Assembly (NCBI GenBank): GCA_021772875.1
Contig: JAJFLD010000023.1
Location: 1-19,538, forward strand
Reading direction: 5' to 3'
Source of the DNA: Ghiorsea sp.
Lineage (GTDB): Bacteria > Pseudomonadota > Zetaproteobacteria > Mariprofundales > Mariprofundaceae
Length of the DNA stretch: 19,538 nt
Part shown: piece by piece, positions 6,816 to 15,400 of the stretch
Layout: every line of letters begins with the position of its first letter
Numbering within the stretch: the stretch's first letter is position 1
The notes under the pieces: model-generated
Seen by the model: the letters and a program-made list of their open reading frames with translations, nothing else
Databases searched by the model: none
Told to the model about the DNA's origin: nothing
Translations under genes and position numbers: made by a program

Positions 6816-8825
6816 TCAAAGATATAAGTCAGGAAATAACCTTTGCAAATGTTTTAACTTCACGCGCATGCTGCTATACAAAGTTGCATCTGACATGGGT
6901 AAATGCAGAGGTTTATACAATATTGCTTCTGAGCTTTTCACATGGCTGCGATGCGCACCTTGCCAAACACCATCATAAGCATCGCCATGGCTAAGCGAAC
7001 TCAATACCAAATGCGCCATGTGCACCAACATTGTTGATGCCTGTACATCGGGTGGCCATGTCTCTGGTTTTTGCCAACAAGGAAAGTGATGATAATAAAT
7101 AAACCGATGAACTTTTCTTGGCAGCTTCCAATGCAGAGCCAACATCATTCCAGCATCAATATGCGTGTAACCCAACACTTCCATTTCAGCGACAAGAGTG
7201 TCTTTACCACCATCAATATATTGTTTAAGTATGGCTAGTTTTCTTTCTGATTCAGCATGCAAAATGACCAGTTTGCCAATGTCGTGCAACAATCCAAACA
7301 TCGCAGCGGACTGGGTATCAACAACATGACTAAACTCTGCCAAAATTCGTGCAAACAATGAAATTGCCTGCCCATGAAACCAAATACCTCGAACATCCAT
7401 GGATGATTTTGCCGATTTGCTAAAATCTGGCACCACCGCCGTTAAAAGCATGCCTTGTGCCGCATCCATACCAATGCGCGTCAAGGCAAGGGCAAGGTCA
7501 GTATTTTCTTTGGCGCCAGCAGGCAAATAGGCCGCCGTATTACAGTTTCTCAGCACATGGGCGGTGAGTACTGCATCTTGACCAACAACCTTGGCCAAAT
7601 CTGCGGGTGAGCTATAATCACCATCAAAAATAGCCTGCATTTCATACCAAATTTCAGGCAAGGCAGGAATCGTAGCAATAGATGCTTTGAGGTGGTTTAA
7701 AATATCACGGCTGAGCAGCGGTGGGTGACGCATATCAAAGGGAGGCTCTTCAGGTGCCAGTGGCGAATCTACTGAAAATGCACTCATCAAAGTGTGGAAA
7801 TCAATAGTGTTTGTGTCGCCGTCTTTAGCTCCAGTATGGCCTTCATCACTAAGCTGAATAATACCTGTGTTTAAATCAGAGAACGTTGTGGTTTCCTGTT
7901 CATCGTTAAGCGTAGTAAAAGAAGCCTCTCGAATACTGTTCATTTCAGCCAACACTTCTGAGCAATTGTTTGGACGATCAGTGGGTTTCTTTTCGAGCAA
8001 ACGCATAATAATATCAGCTAAGGCATCTGGAATTTCTGGATTAAAAGCTTGTGGGTTCTGCGGCACTTGGCGCACCTGCTTTTCCATAATTTCAAATTCA
8101 CCACCACCTGTTGACATAAAGGGTAAGATAGCCGTTACCATACGATACAAAACAATGCCAAGCGCATATAAATCTGTATGAATACCAATGTTTTTGCCTA
8201 AAATCTGCTCTGGTGCCATATACATATAGGTGCCAACCGTGACACCACTTGCAGTAATGTCTTCGTTGGTTTTTGTGGTTTTTGCCAGACCAAAATCCAT
8301 CAGTTTAACTTCACCATCATCTGTCATAAAAATATTGGCTGGTTTTAAGTCACGATGTACAACATCCAATTCATGTGCCTTTTCCAAGGCGGATAAAATC
8401 GATATCGAAATACGCAACACTTCGTGCATAGGCAAAGCGCCTCTATGATTGATATACTCTTTGAGATTACACCCTGAAAGAAGCTCCATGACCAAAGCAA
8501 CCACATCACCTTCTTCATAAATATCCAAAAATTCAATGATGTTGGGGTGTTTCAATTTGGCGTGCATACGAATTTCACGTCGGAAGCGCTGTTTATGCTT
8601 GGCATCAGCAGTGCTTTGTTGATTGAGTATTTTAATGGCTACTTCGTTGTTGTCTGTTTCATGGCGCGCACGATACACCACACCAACTCCGCCTTTACCA
8701 ATTTCCTCAAGCAAGAGATAATCACCCAAGCGGATTTGACCGTCCTCTTCGGTCAGCAGTTCACCACAAGTGGCACAAAAAACTTTATTATCAGGGTACC
8801 ATATCCCACAAGATGAACATTTCAT
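6816..8825 (-). CDS. Zinc-ribbon, Ser/Thr protein kinase and HDOD fusion protein
   Basis: A 669-residue three-part signalling protein. (1) An N-terminal zinc ribbon with Cys 3, 6, 17 and 20. (2) A Hanks-type kinase (about 35-300) with every key residue: Gly loop GKGGVGVV (43-50), Lys 65, Glu 84, HRD with Asp 159, DFG with Asp 177, APE at 204-206. It should be active. (3) After an acidic, Ser/Thr-rich linker (about 300-370), a C-terminal HDOD domain (about 385-600, with WFHGQAISL, LLHDIGKLVI and FIYYHH). HDOD domains resemble HD hydrolases but usually act as output or docking modules in signalling and stress control. There is no membrane segment or PASTA repeat, so it is cytosolic. It follows trmO by 30 bases, with only a weak ribosome binding site. 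Kinase targets and signal are unknown. Confidence 0.9.
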   Translation of the reverse strand: MKCSSCGIWYPDNKVFCATCGELLTEEDGQIRLGDYLLLEEIGKGGVGVVYRARHETDNNEVAIKILNQQSTADAKHKQRFRREIRMHAKLKHPNIIEFLDIYEEGDVVALVMELLSGCNLKEYINHRGALPMHEVLRISISILSALEKAHELDVVHRDLKPANIFMTDDGEVKLMDFGLAKTTKTNEDITASGVTVGTYMYMAPEQILGKNIGIHTDLYALGIVLYRMVTAILPFMSTGGGEFEIMEKQVRQVPQNPQAFNPEIPDALADIIMRLLEKKPTDRPNNCSEVLAEMNSIREASFTTLNDEQETTTFSDLNTGIIQLSDEGHTGAKDGDTNTIDFHTLMSAFSVDSPLAPEEPPFDMRHPPLLSRDILNHLKASIATIPALPEIWYEMQAIFDGDYSSPADLAKVVGQDAVLTAHVLRNCNTAAYLPAGAKENTDLALALTRIGMDAAQGMLLTAVVPDFSKSAKSSMDVRGIWFHGQAISLFARILAEFSHVVDTQSAAMFGLLHDIGKLVILHAESERKLAILKQYIDGGKDTLVAEMEVLGYTHIDAGMMLALHWKLPRKVHRFIYYHHFPCWQKPETWPPDVQASTMLVHMAHLVLSSLSHGDAYDGVWQGAHRSHVKSSEAILYKPLHLPMSDATLYSSMRVKLKHLQRLFPDLYL

Positions 8826-8855
8826 TGCTGGATTATTGAATGAACACGTTGAAAG

Positions 8856-9404
8856 TCAAAGTTTCTTTGTGTTTTTAAGCGTGTCTAACCAGCCATGGTT
8901 TGCATTGTGCATCATATCCGCCTCAGGAATATAAGGTTTGATATCCAAAACAGGTGTGCCATCCAACATGTCGTGATCGCCAATGTTTAAAGTACGACCC
9001 TCTACCGATAACAACGGTACAACAGACAAACCAATACTATTGGGTCGATGAGGTGCCCGTGTTGAAAACAGACCATACTGCTGTGTTTTATCACGTGGCG
9101 GTCTAACCAAAGGACTCCACCCTTGATTCAAATGCATCCAATAAATCACCCAAACATGAGAAAAGGTATCTACATTTTGTAGAGCTTGGTTAAAGTTAAA
9201 ACCCTGATTGAGAATAATAGACCCTGGTTTTTCCTCAACTGCATACGCTGGCTGGCGAGGCGTAGCAAAACGTTCTTTATATGGGCTATGTACAATGCCA
9301 ATAGGTTGCAGCGCAATCGCCGCTAGCGCAGATGTATCCTTATCCACGCCAGCGGTATAACGTTTGGCATCTTTTTTATATTTTGGATTCTTCCAGTCTT
9401 CCAT
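8856..9404 (-). CDS. trmO: TrmO (TsaA-type) tRNA m6t6A37 methyltransferase
   Basis: TrmO uses S-adenosylmethionine to methylate the N6 of t6A37 in threonine tRNAs. The TsaA/YaeB beta-barrel is clear (about residues 33-165): IGIVHSPYKERFATPRQP at its start, FSHVWVIYWMH, VRPPR, GLFSTRAPHRPNSIGLSVV and DMLDGTPVLDIKPYIPEAD. At 182 residues it lacks the extra C-terminal domain of the 235-residue E. coli enzyme, as many bacterial and archaeal members do. It has an N-terminal extension of about 30 residues with many Lys and Asp, so a later start is conceivable. The ATG at 9404 lies 11 bases after the clpA stop without a clear ribosome binding site, which suggests coupling to clpA. Confidence 0.9.
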   Translation of the reverse strand: MEDWKNPKYKKDAKRYTAGVDKDTSALAAIALQPIGIVHSPYKERFATPRQPAYAVEEKPGSIILNQGFNFNQALQNVDTFSHVWVIYWMHLNQGWSPLVRPPRDKTQQYGLFSTRAPHRPNSIGLSVVPLLSVEGRTLNIGDHDMLDGTPVLDIKPYIPEADMMHNANHGWLDTLKNTKKL

Positions 9405-9415
9405 AGGTGGGGTGT

Positions 9416-11671
9416 CTAAACTTCGCAGCTTTCAACCTCTTGGCTAATCACCAAACCATCTTCAGCTACATCCACCCGTGCAACACCACCTTTTTGCAGA
9501 TCGCCGAAGAGAATGCGTTCTGCCAAGGCTTTTTTGATTTGATCGCGAATCAAACGTTCCATAGGTCGTGCTCCCATCAAAGGATCATAACCTTTTTTCG
9601 CCAACCATTTCCGCGCAGCTGGTGAAACATCAAGCTCAACCTTTTTATCTTGAAGTTGCATTTCCAATGCCATGATAAACTTATCAACCACATGCACTGT
9701 CACTTCTTCATTTAATGGTGCAAAAGGAATCATTGCATCCAAACGATTGCGGAACTCTGGCGTAAACAAACGTTTAACAACATCTTCATCGGCTTTATTA
9801 TGAGAAACAACATTAAAACCAATGGATTCTCGCTGCATTTCAAATGCACCAGCATTACTTGTCATAATCAAAATCACATGCCTAAAATCAGCAGATTTAC
9901 CATTGTTGTCGGTCAAGGTGCCATGATCCATGACTTGCAACAAGACATTAAACAAATCTTGATGTGCTTTCTCAATTTCATCTAACAACAACACACAATA
10001 AGGGTGTTTGTTGATAGCATCGGTAAGCAAGCCACCTTGTTCGTACCCCACATAACCTGGAGGTGCACCAATCAAACGCGATACAGCATGAGACTCCATG
10101 TATTCTGACATATCAAAACGCACAAGCTCAACGCCCATAATACGCGCCAATTGCCTAGCAACTTCTGTCTTACCCACACCCGTTGGCCCCGTGAACAAAA
10201 AGCTACCAATAGGTTTTTCTGGTGAAGATAAACCAGCCCTAGATAACTTGATACTTGCCGAGAGTTGCCCAATGGCATCATCTTGCCCAAAGACAGATAA
10301 TTTCAAATTGCGTTCCAGGCTTTCAAGTGACTTTTTATCTGAAGATGAAACTTGTCTCGCTGGAATACGCGCCATAGATGCAACAGTGGTTTCAATATCG
10401 TGCACACCCAATTGTTTTTTGCGTTTGCCTTCATTTTTTAAATGCACTGATGCACCTGCTTCATCAAGAACATCAATCGCTGAATCTGGCAAATGCCTAT
10501 CCGTGATATAACGCGCAGCAAGCTTAGCTGCTTCAACAATGGCAGCACGACTGTATTTAATGTGATGATGCTCTTCTAAACGTGACTTCAAACCATTTAA
10601 TATATCAACCGTGTCAGGAATACTTGGTTCCACAACATCGACTTTACGAAAACGGCGTGAAAGCGCATTTTCTTTATCAAATGTCTGGCGGTATTCTTGA
10701 TACGTTGTTGCACCCATGCAACGCAACTCACCATTGGCCAAAGCTGGTTTGAGCAAGTTAGAAACATCCATTGCCCCACCATTCACCGAACCTGCACCAA
10801 TAATCGTGTGACTCTCATCAATAAATAAAATCACGTTCTTTTTGGCTTTAAGTGCCGAAAGCACGGCTTTGAGGCGCTCTTCAAAGTCGCCGCGGTATTT
10901 TGTGCCAGCAAGCAATGCACCCATATCCAAAGAATAAATTTGTGCATCTTTAAGTATTTCAGGCACTTGATCTTGAATAATACGCATCGCCAAACCATCA
11001 GCGATAGCGGGTTTACCAACACCTGCCTCACCCACCAAAATGGGGTTGTTCTTTTTGCGGCGACAAAGGATATGCATGCAACGATCAAGCTCTTTTTCGC
11101 GCCCAATCAAAGGATCAAGCTCATCCAACAATGCTTTATCGGTTAAGTTTTCACAATATTTATGCAAGGGCGAGGCATCCGTTTTTTCAGGGCCACTGAT
11201 ATGCCCCAATTCAATTTGGTGCTCAATGGAGGCTTGCACATGATCGCTACCATGAGAGACAAACGTGGTTACGTCTAATCGCGTTAAACCTAGCGTGTTC
11301 AAAAAGTAAACGGCATGAGAATCTTTCTCTGAAAAAATAGCAACCAAGGCATGTGCACCCGTCACCACATCTTTACCTGCTGATTGCACATGCATAACAG
11401 CGCGTTGAATGACACGTTGCAAACCTACGCTGGCAATCGTATCACCAGTACCTTCAGGCAATACTGTAACATGTTCTGTAATAAAATTTTCCAGCTCTTC
11501 ACGCAACAAAGTGATATCAACGTGTAACCCATCCAACACAGCTCTGGCTTCAACATTATCAATCAAACCCATCAACAAATGTTCAACCGTTACAAATTCA
11601 TTGCGTTTGAGGTGAGCTGCGCGAAAAATATCATTTAAAGACTGTTCTAATTGTTCGCTTAAAATACCCAT
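9416..11671 (-). CDS. clpA: ClpA, AAA+ unfoldase of the ClpAP protease (altered D1 Walker A)
   Basis: A 751-residue ClpA with N-domain (MGILSEQLEQSLNDIFRAA, then NEFVTVEHLLMGL), two AAA+ domains and no ClpB-type coiled coil. It unfolds substrates and feeds them to ClpP; the ClpP-docking loop IGF lies at 617-619. D2 is intact (GPTGVGKTEVA, LLLDEIEKAH). In D1 the Walker A reads GEAGVGKPAIA: Lys 220 is kept but residue 221, normally Thr, is Pro (codon CCC at 11009-11011). Walker B there is FIDESH in place of the usual FIDEIH. The start is decided by AAGGAG about 8 bases before the ATG at 11671; the reading frame extends upstream to 11731, but those extra 20 residues do not resemble ClpA. clpS, often adjacent, is absent. 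First gene of a probable clpA-trmO-kinase unit, divergent from msrA. Confidence 0.95.
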   Translation of the reverse strand: MGILSEQLEQSLNDIFRAAHLKRNEFVTVEHLLMGLIDNVEARAVLDGLHVDITLLREELENFITEHVTVLPEGTGDTIASVGLQRVIQRAVMHVQSAGKDVVTGAHALVAIFSEKDSHAVYFLNTLGLTRLDVTTFVSHGSDHVQASIEHQIELGHISGPEKTDASPLHKYCENLTDKALLDELDPLIGREKELDRCMHILCRRKKNNPILVGEAGVGKPAIADGLAMRIIQDQVPEILKDAQIYSLDMGALLAGTKYRGDFEERLKAVLSALKAKKNVILFIDESHTIIGAGSVNGGAMDVSNLLKPALANGELRCMGATTYQEYRQTFDKENALSRRFRKVDVVEPSIPDTVDILNGLKSRLEEHHHIKYSRAAIVEAAKLAARYITDRHLPDSAIDVLDEAGASVHLKNEGKRKKQLGVHDIETTVASMARIPARQVSSSDKKSLESLERNLKLSVFGQDDAIGQLSASIKLSRAGLSSPEKPIGSFLFTGPTGVGKTEVARQLARIMGVELVRFDMSEYMESHAVSRLIGAPPGYVGYEQGGLLTDAINKHPYCVLLLDEIEKAHQDLFNVLLQVMDHGTLTDNNGKSADFRHVILIMTSNAGAFEMQRESIGFNVVSHNKADEDVVKRLFTPEFRNRLDAMIPFAPLNEEVTVHVVDKFIMALEMQLQDKKVELDVSPAARKWLAKKGYDPLMGARPMERLIRDQIKKALAERILFGDLQKGGVARVDVAEDGLVISQEVESCEV

Positions 11672-11829
11672 ATCATCACTCCTTGATAAACTATCTATCG
11701 CCAAAACCACAAGCAACTCAACATTTGGCACAACTTACTTTACAGGCGTATACTTGACAACACAATGCCATAGCCAAGCATGAATAATGCCATACTATAA
11801 ACAAGCCTCACCAATCCAAGGAGTAAGCC
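11672..11829. promoter_or_regulatory. Divergent clpA/msrA promoter region
   Basis: These 158 bases separate the two divergent genes and must hold both promoters. Ribosome binding sites are visible at each end (AAGGAG before clpA, and AAGGAG in CCAAGGAGTAAGCC before msrA). A perfect -35-like TTGACA lies at 11754-11759 on the plus strand, but no good -10 sits 16-18 bases downstream, so I do not assign a promoter. No inverted repeat resembling a heat-shock repressor site was seen. Confidence 0.45.
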
Positions 11830-12387
11830 ATGACACAGACTAGACAAAATTTTGCAACCTTCGCTGGTGGTTGTTTTTGGTGCATGGTTGCCCCCTTTGA
11901 AAACATCGATGGCGTACAAAGCGTGATTTCCGGTTTTTCAGGCGGCCATACACAAGCCCCCAGCTACGAACAAGTCTGCGCAGGTGGCACAGGTCATCTT
12001 GAAGCCGTTCAAATCCAATACGACCCCGACAAAGTAGACTATAAAACACTGCTCAATATTTTCTGGCAACAAATCGATCCTACAGATGCAGGCGGCTCAT
12101 TCTTCGATCGTGGCCATCACTATACTTCCGCCATTTTTTACCATGATGCCAACCAGCAAGCTATCGCCCAAGCAAGCAAGCAAGACATCAACACCAGTAG
12201 TCGATTCAAGCAAGCTATAGTCACCGACATCCTAGCCTACAAAAACTTTTATCCTGCTGAAGCCTACCATCAAAGCTATCACAAAAAGAACCCAGCCCAC
12301 TATAATCAATATCGTATCGCTTCAGGCAGAGATAGCTTCATCCTCAAAGTATGGCAGCAGCCAATTTCAAAGCCCTCCCAATCCTAA
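11830..12387 (+). CDS. msrA: MsrA, peptide-methionine (S)-S-oxide reductase
   Basis: MsrA reduces the S epimer of methionine sulfoxide in proteins, a repair reaction driven by thioredoxin. The active-site motif GGCFWCMVAPFE places the catalytic Cys at 15 and a second at 18; a further Cys is at 50 (YEQVCAGGTGH), and no C-terminal Cys is present. That means the resolving step should use Cys 18 or Cys 50, unlike E. coli MsrA, which uses C-terminal Cys. Other family blocks are SGGHTQAPSYEQV, DPTDAGGSFFDRGHHYTSAIF, FYPAEAYHQSYHKKNPAHYNQYR. The 185-residue length is normal. Strong Shine-Dalgarno AAGGAG 8 bases before the ATG. It stands alone between clpA and speA. Confidence 0.96.
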   Translation: MTQTRQNFATFAGGCFWCMVAPFENIDGVQSVISGFSGGHTQAPSYEQVCAGGTGHLEAVQIQYDPDKVDYKTLLNIFWQQIDPTDAGGSFFDRGHHYTSAIFYHDANQQAIAQASKQDINTSSRFKQAIVTDILAYKNFYPAEAYHQSYHKKNPAHYNQYRIASGRDSFILKVWQQPISKPSQS

Positions 12388-12587
12388 AGTATATATTTTT
12401 CTTTCCGTCTAAAGCCTAAAAGCTATGCAAGTGTTTTATCTTGTTTGAAGCAAAGTAAGATGGTGGCAAAAAATGTTTAGCTGTTCAGCGCAAAATTTGT
12501 GTATTATCCGTGCCCATGATTCTCTTTTCATATGCAAGATATGAAGTGTATTTGTGATTATTTTTGATTCACCCTAGGAATAAAGCA
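12388..12587 (+). promoter_or_regulatory. speA upstream leader with a short inverted repeat
   Basis: This 200-base gap precedes speA. A plus-strand TATTAT at 12502-12507, preceded by TGTG, is a possible extended -10 without a good -35. At 12527-12545 an inverted repeat TTCATAT-GCAAG-ATATGAA could be an operator or a leader hairpin. AGGA at 12576-12579 is the ribosome binding site for speA. I see no clear terminator for msrA. Confidence 0.35.
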
Positions 12588-14522
12588 ATGAACGAAAAAA
12601 AATGGTCTACTGATCAGGCTGCGAGCCTTTATCAAATCAAAGGTTGGGGCAATGGTTTTTTTGGTGTTAACACTGATGGAAACATGGTTGCTATACCTGA
12701 TGGTAAACATGAAATTGATCTTAAAACACTTTGTAATGATTTAACAGATCGTGGTTTAAGTGCACCATTATTATTGCGTTTTTCAGACATGTTAAAGCAA
12801 CGCATGAGTCAGATTCATGCACGTTTTCAAATCGCACGCCAAGAATCAGAATATCAAGGCCGTTATTACGGCGTTTACCCAATCAAAGTGAATCAGCAGC
12901 GGCAAGTTGTTGAAGAGATCGTTGAATTCGGCACTGCCTTTAACTGGGGCTTAGAAGCAGGTTCAAAACCAGAGCTGCATGCCACCCTAGCCATGCTTGA
13001 AGATGTTGAAGGGCTTATTATTTGTAATGGCTACAAAGACCAAGAGTTTATTGAGCTTGCTTTGATGGGCCGCAAAATGGGCAAGCGGGTTTTTATTGTT
13101 GTTGAAAAAGCTAACGAATTGGACTTAATCCTTGATGCCTCAAAACGTTTGGACGTGGAACCCTTGATTGGTCTTCGCTGTCGCCTTGCTGCCACCAGCA
13201 ACGGTCAATGGGAGGATTCTGGTGGTGATAACTCAAAGTTTGGCCTTGCTGCTTCAGAATTAATTGAAGTCATTGAGAAGCTAAAAAACTCAAACATGCT
13301 CAATTGCCTTCGTTTGTTACATTTCCATATCGGTTCACAAGTGCCGCAAATTCGTCGCATCAAACAAGCCATGAAAGAAGCTGCGCGTTTTTATGTCGAA
13401 ATGCATAAACTTGGTGCCCCTATCGAATTCATGGATGTTGGTGGTGGCCTTGGCGTCAATTATGACGGCTCTATCTCCTCCAATGTTTCATCTGTAGATT
13501 ATTCCTTGCAGGAATATGCCAATGATGTGGTTTGGACGATGAAAAGCATCTGTGATGAAGAAAACCTACCCCACCCCAATATCATATCTGAATCTGGGCG
13601 TGCTTTGGTGGCTCACCATGCAGTATTGATTGTGGATGTATTAGGTGTCACTCGACGTGCTTGTGCACTGGCCAATAATGAACCCACAGAAGATGCGCCT
13701 ATGCCACTTCGACAGTTGTGGGAAACACTACAAGACCTCGAAGTAATAAATCCTCGTGAGGCTCTACACGATGTGATTTCCTTTCGTGAAGACGTCAACA
13801 AACTCTTTACCCTTGGCCATTGTTCATTGGCGCATCGTGCGCAAACAGATGCTTTGTATTGGCACCTTTTAGCACTCTTGATTAAAGATTTAGACAATGA
13901 TGAAGTTGATCAATTGGTTCCAGGTATTCGCACGCAAATGGCAGACCGTTATTTTTGTAATTTCTCGTTGTTTCAGTCCTTGCCTGATGCATGGGCTATT
14001 AAACAAGTCTTTCCTGTAGTACCTATCCAACGTTTGCATGAAAAACCAACCCAACAAGGTATTTTGGTTGATGTGACTTGTGATTCCGATGGCAAAATTC
14101 AGCAGTTTCCTTTGGAAGAAGGTGTAGTAGAAACGCTACCTCTTCATTTGATAAACCAGGATGAAACATATCTGATTGGTATTTTCATGACCGGAGCGTA
14201 CCAAGAAATATTGGGTGATTTACACAACCTATTTGGTGATACACATGCCGTTCATGTCCGAATGGATGGAGATCAGTATGAACTTGAACAAGTTGTTGAA
14301 GGTGAATCGGTTGCCGATGTGCTTGATTATGTTCAGTTTCATGAAACCGTACTCACGGATCGTATGCGTCGCCAGTTATCTTTGGCCAAGTCTGAAGGTA
14401 GAATCACTGCCAGAGAATCAACAGCGTACTTAAACTATTACCGTGAAGGTTTGAAGGGTTATACTTATCTCGAAGAGCAAGCACCTTCGAGTATTGATGC
14501 CCAAGCAGACAAAAAACGTTAA
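12588..14522 (+). CDS. speA: SpeA, biosynthetic arginine decarboxylase
   Basis: SpeA converts L-arginine to agmatine and CO2, the first step of the agmatine route to putrescine and spermidine. The 644-residue protein belongs to the fold-III (alanine racemase-like) PLP decarboxylases. The PLP Lys is at residue 100 (YYGVYPIKVNQQ); HFHIGSQ, DVGGGLGVNYDG and SESGRALVAHH form the barrel's cofactor and substrate sites. The C-terminal beta domain contains VTCDSDGKI, the catalytic Cys region, and a helical C-terminus follows. The length is close to E. coli SpeA (658). I chose ATG 12588 because AGGA lies about 9 bases before it; an in-frame TTG at 12564 lacks a ribosome binding site. No agmatinase or agmatine deiminase gene lies nearby. 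It ends in a TTAA that also forms the stop of the convergent LysR gene. Confidence 0.96.
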   Translation: MNEKKWSTDQAASLYQIKGWGNGFFGVNTDGNMVAIPDGKHEIDLKTLCNDLTDRGLSAPLLLRFSDMLKQRMSQIHARFQIARQESEYQGRYYGVYPIKVNQQRQVVEEIVEFGTAFNWGLEAGSKPELHATLAMLEDVEGLIICNGYKDQEFIELALMGRKMGKRVFIVVEKANELDLILDASKRLDVEPLIGLRCRLAATSNGQWEDSGGDNSKFGLAASELIEVIEKLKNSNMLNCLRLLHFHIGSQVPQIRRIKQAMKEAARFYVEMHKLGAPIEFMDVGGGLGVNYDGSISSNVSSVDYSLQEYANDVVWTMKSICDEENLPHPNIISESGRALVAHHAVLIVDVLGVTRRACALANNEPTEDAPMPLRQLWETLQDLEVINPREALHDVISFREDVNKLFTLGHCSLAHRAQTDALYWHLLALLIKDLDNDEVDQLVPGIRTQMADRYFCNFSLFQSLPDAWAIKQVFPVVPIQRLHEKPTQQGILVDVTCDSDGKIQQFPLEEGVVETLPLHLINQDETYLIGIFMTGAYQEILGDLHNLFGDTHAVHVRMDGDQYELEQVVEGESVADVLDYVQFHETVLTDRMRRQLSLAKSEGRITARESTAYLNYYREGLKGYTYLEEQAPSSIDAQADKKR

Positions 14523-15388
14523 TGGGGATTTGTATTGGTGGCTGAATGAAAATTCACCATAGTGTTCATCATGTTTTGCATCAAAGGTTTTTGAATGGTC
14601 TCTTGGGTGCAAACGGCAAACACAGGGCGCTGCATTTGTGGCGCATCATCCACCAAATACAGTTTTCCTTGTTGCATGCTTGCTCTTGCCATAATTTCGG
14701 GCAGGTATGCGCCACCGCCAGATTTAAGCAGTAAATTTAGGGCAACACCGCCAACACTTGTATGTCGGGTTGTCACTATAGGAAAATCAAAATACTGGGT
14801 AAATGCAGCAGTAAATGTCTCTCCCCAATCCACAGCGATAAAGCGATCTTGTAAGGTCTGTTCAGCCCGCATCTGCGGTTGGCTAGAAACCATCACAAAA
14901 GATATGTCAGGCAAGGCTTGAATATGCAACCCCGGCATAGCGACAACATCAAACATCACCGCAATATCCAACATACCATCTATGAGGCTAGGCAATAAAG
15001 TCTTGGATGTGTGTAATTCAGCCCAGATTGCCAAGTCAGGTTGTTTTTGCTGTATAGCAACAACCCAATCCGTCATCAAGGCAGTCCAGATGGTATCTGT
15101 TGCGCCAATCACCAATGATGATTCTATGTTTTCGGGCAACATCACCTCATGGCATGCCTTGCTCCAAGACTTCATCAACTTCTCAGCATGAGGAAAAAAA
15201 CGCATCCCTGCTGATGTTAATGAAACATCATGTTTATTGCGGGCAAAGAGTGAAACACCCAATGTTTGTTCGAGTTGTTTGATGCGTGCACTTACCGCTG
15301 ACTGTGTAATAAAAAGCTGTTCTGAGGCTTTGCGGAAATGCCTTGATTTGGCTACTTGAATAAATGTTTTGATTAAATCTATGTGCAT
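14519..15388 (-). CDS. LysR-family transcriptional regulator, HdfR-like
   Basis: A 289-residue LysR-type regulator. It has an N-terminal winged helix-turn-helix (about 2-60, DLIKTFIQVAKSRHFRKASE then ITQSAVSARIKQLEQTLGVSLF) and a C-terminal effector-binding region (about 90-285). The DNA-binding domain and the following LTSAGMRFFPHAEKLMKSW resemble E. coli HdfR as I recall it; the ligand is not evident. I chose ATG 15388, preceded by GAGG at a 5-base spacing, over a GTG six bases upstream. LysR genes often control a divergent neighbour, here the two small acidic proteins, and a nested dyad lies in the shared upstream region. The 3' end overlaps speA by 4 bases. Confidence 0.9.
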   Translation of the reverse strand: MHIDLIKTFIQVAKSRHFRKASEQLFITQSAVSARIKQLEQTLGVSLFARNKHDVSLTSAGMRFFPHAEKLMKSWSKACHEVMLPENIESSLVIGATDTIWTALMTDWVVAIQQKQPDLAIWAELHTSKTLLPSLIDGMLDIAVMFDVVAMPGLHIQALPDISFVMVSSQPQMRAEQTLQDRFIAVDWGETFTAAFTQYFDFPIVTTRHTSVGGVALNLLLKSGGGAYLPEIMARASMQQGKLYLVDDAPQMQRPVFAVCTQETIQKPLMQNMMNTMVNFHSATNTNPH

Positions 15389-15400
15389 AAGCACCTCAAA

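Noticed and set aside
11672..11731. N-terminal extension of ClpA to 11731
   Set aside because: A strong AAGGAG sits just before the ATG at 11671 and the extension has no resemblance to the ClpA start; numbering from 11671 also puts the P-loop Lys at 220 as in E. coli.
11754..11790. TTGACA at 11754-11759 as the msrA promoter
   Set aside because: No acceptable -10 hexamer lies 16-18 bases downstream, so the perfect -35 match may be chance.
12564..12587. TTG at 12564 as the speA start
   Set aside because: It has no ribosome binding site, whereas the ATG at 12588 has AGGA at the right distance.
14546..15191. Several plus-strand frames of 60-108 codons opposite the LysR gene
   Set aside because: They overlap one another in different frames, lack ribosome binding sites and lie wholly inside a conserved regulator gene.
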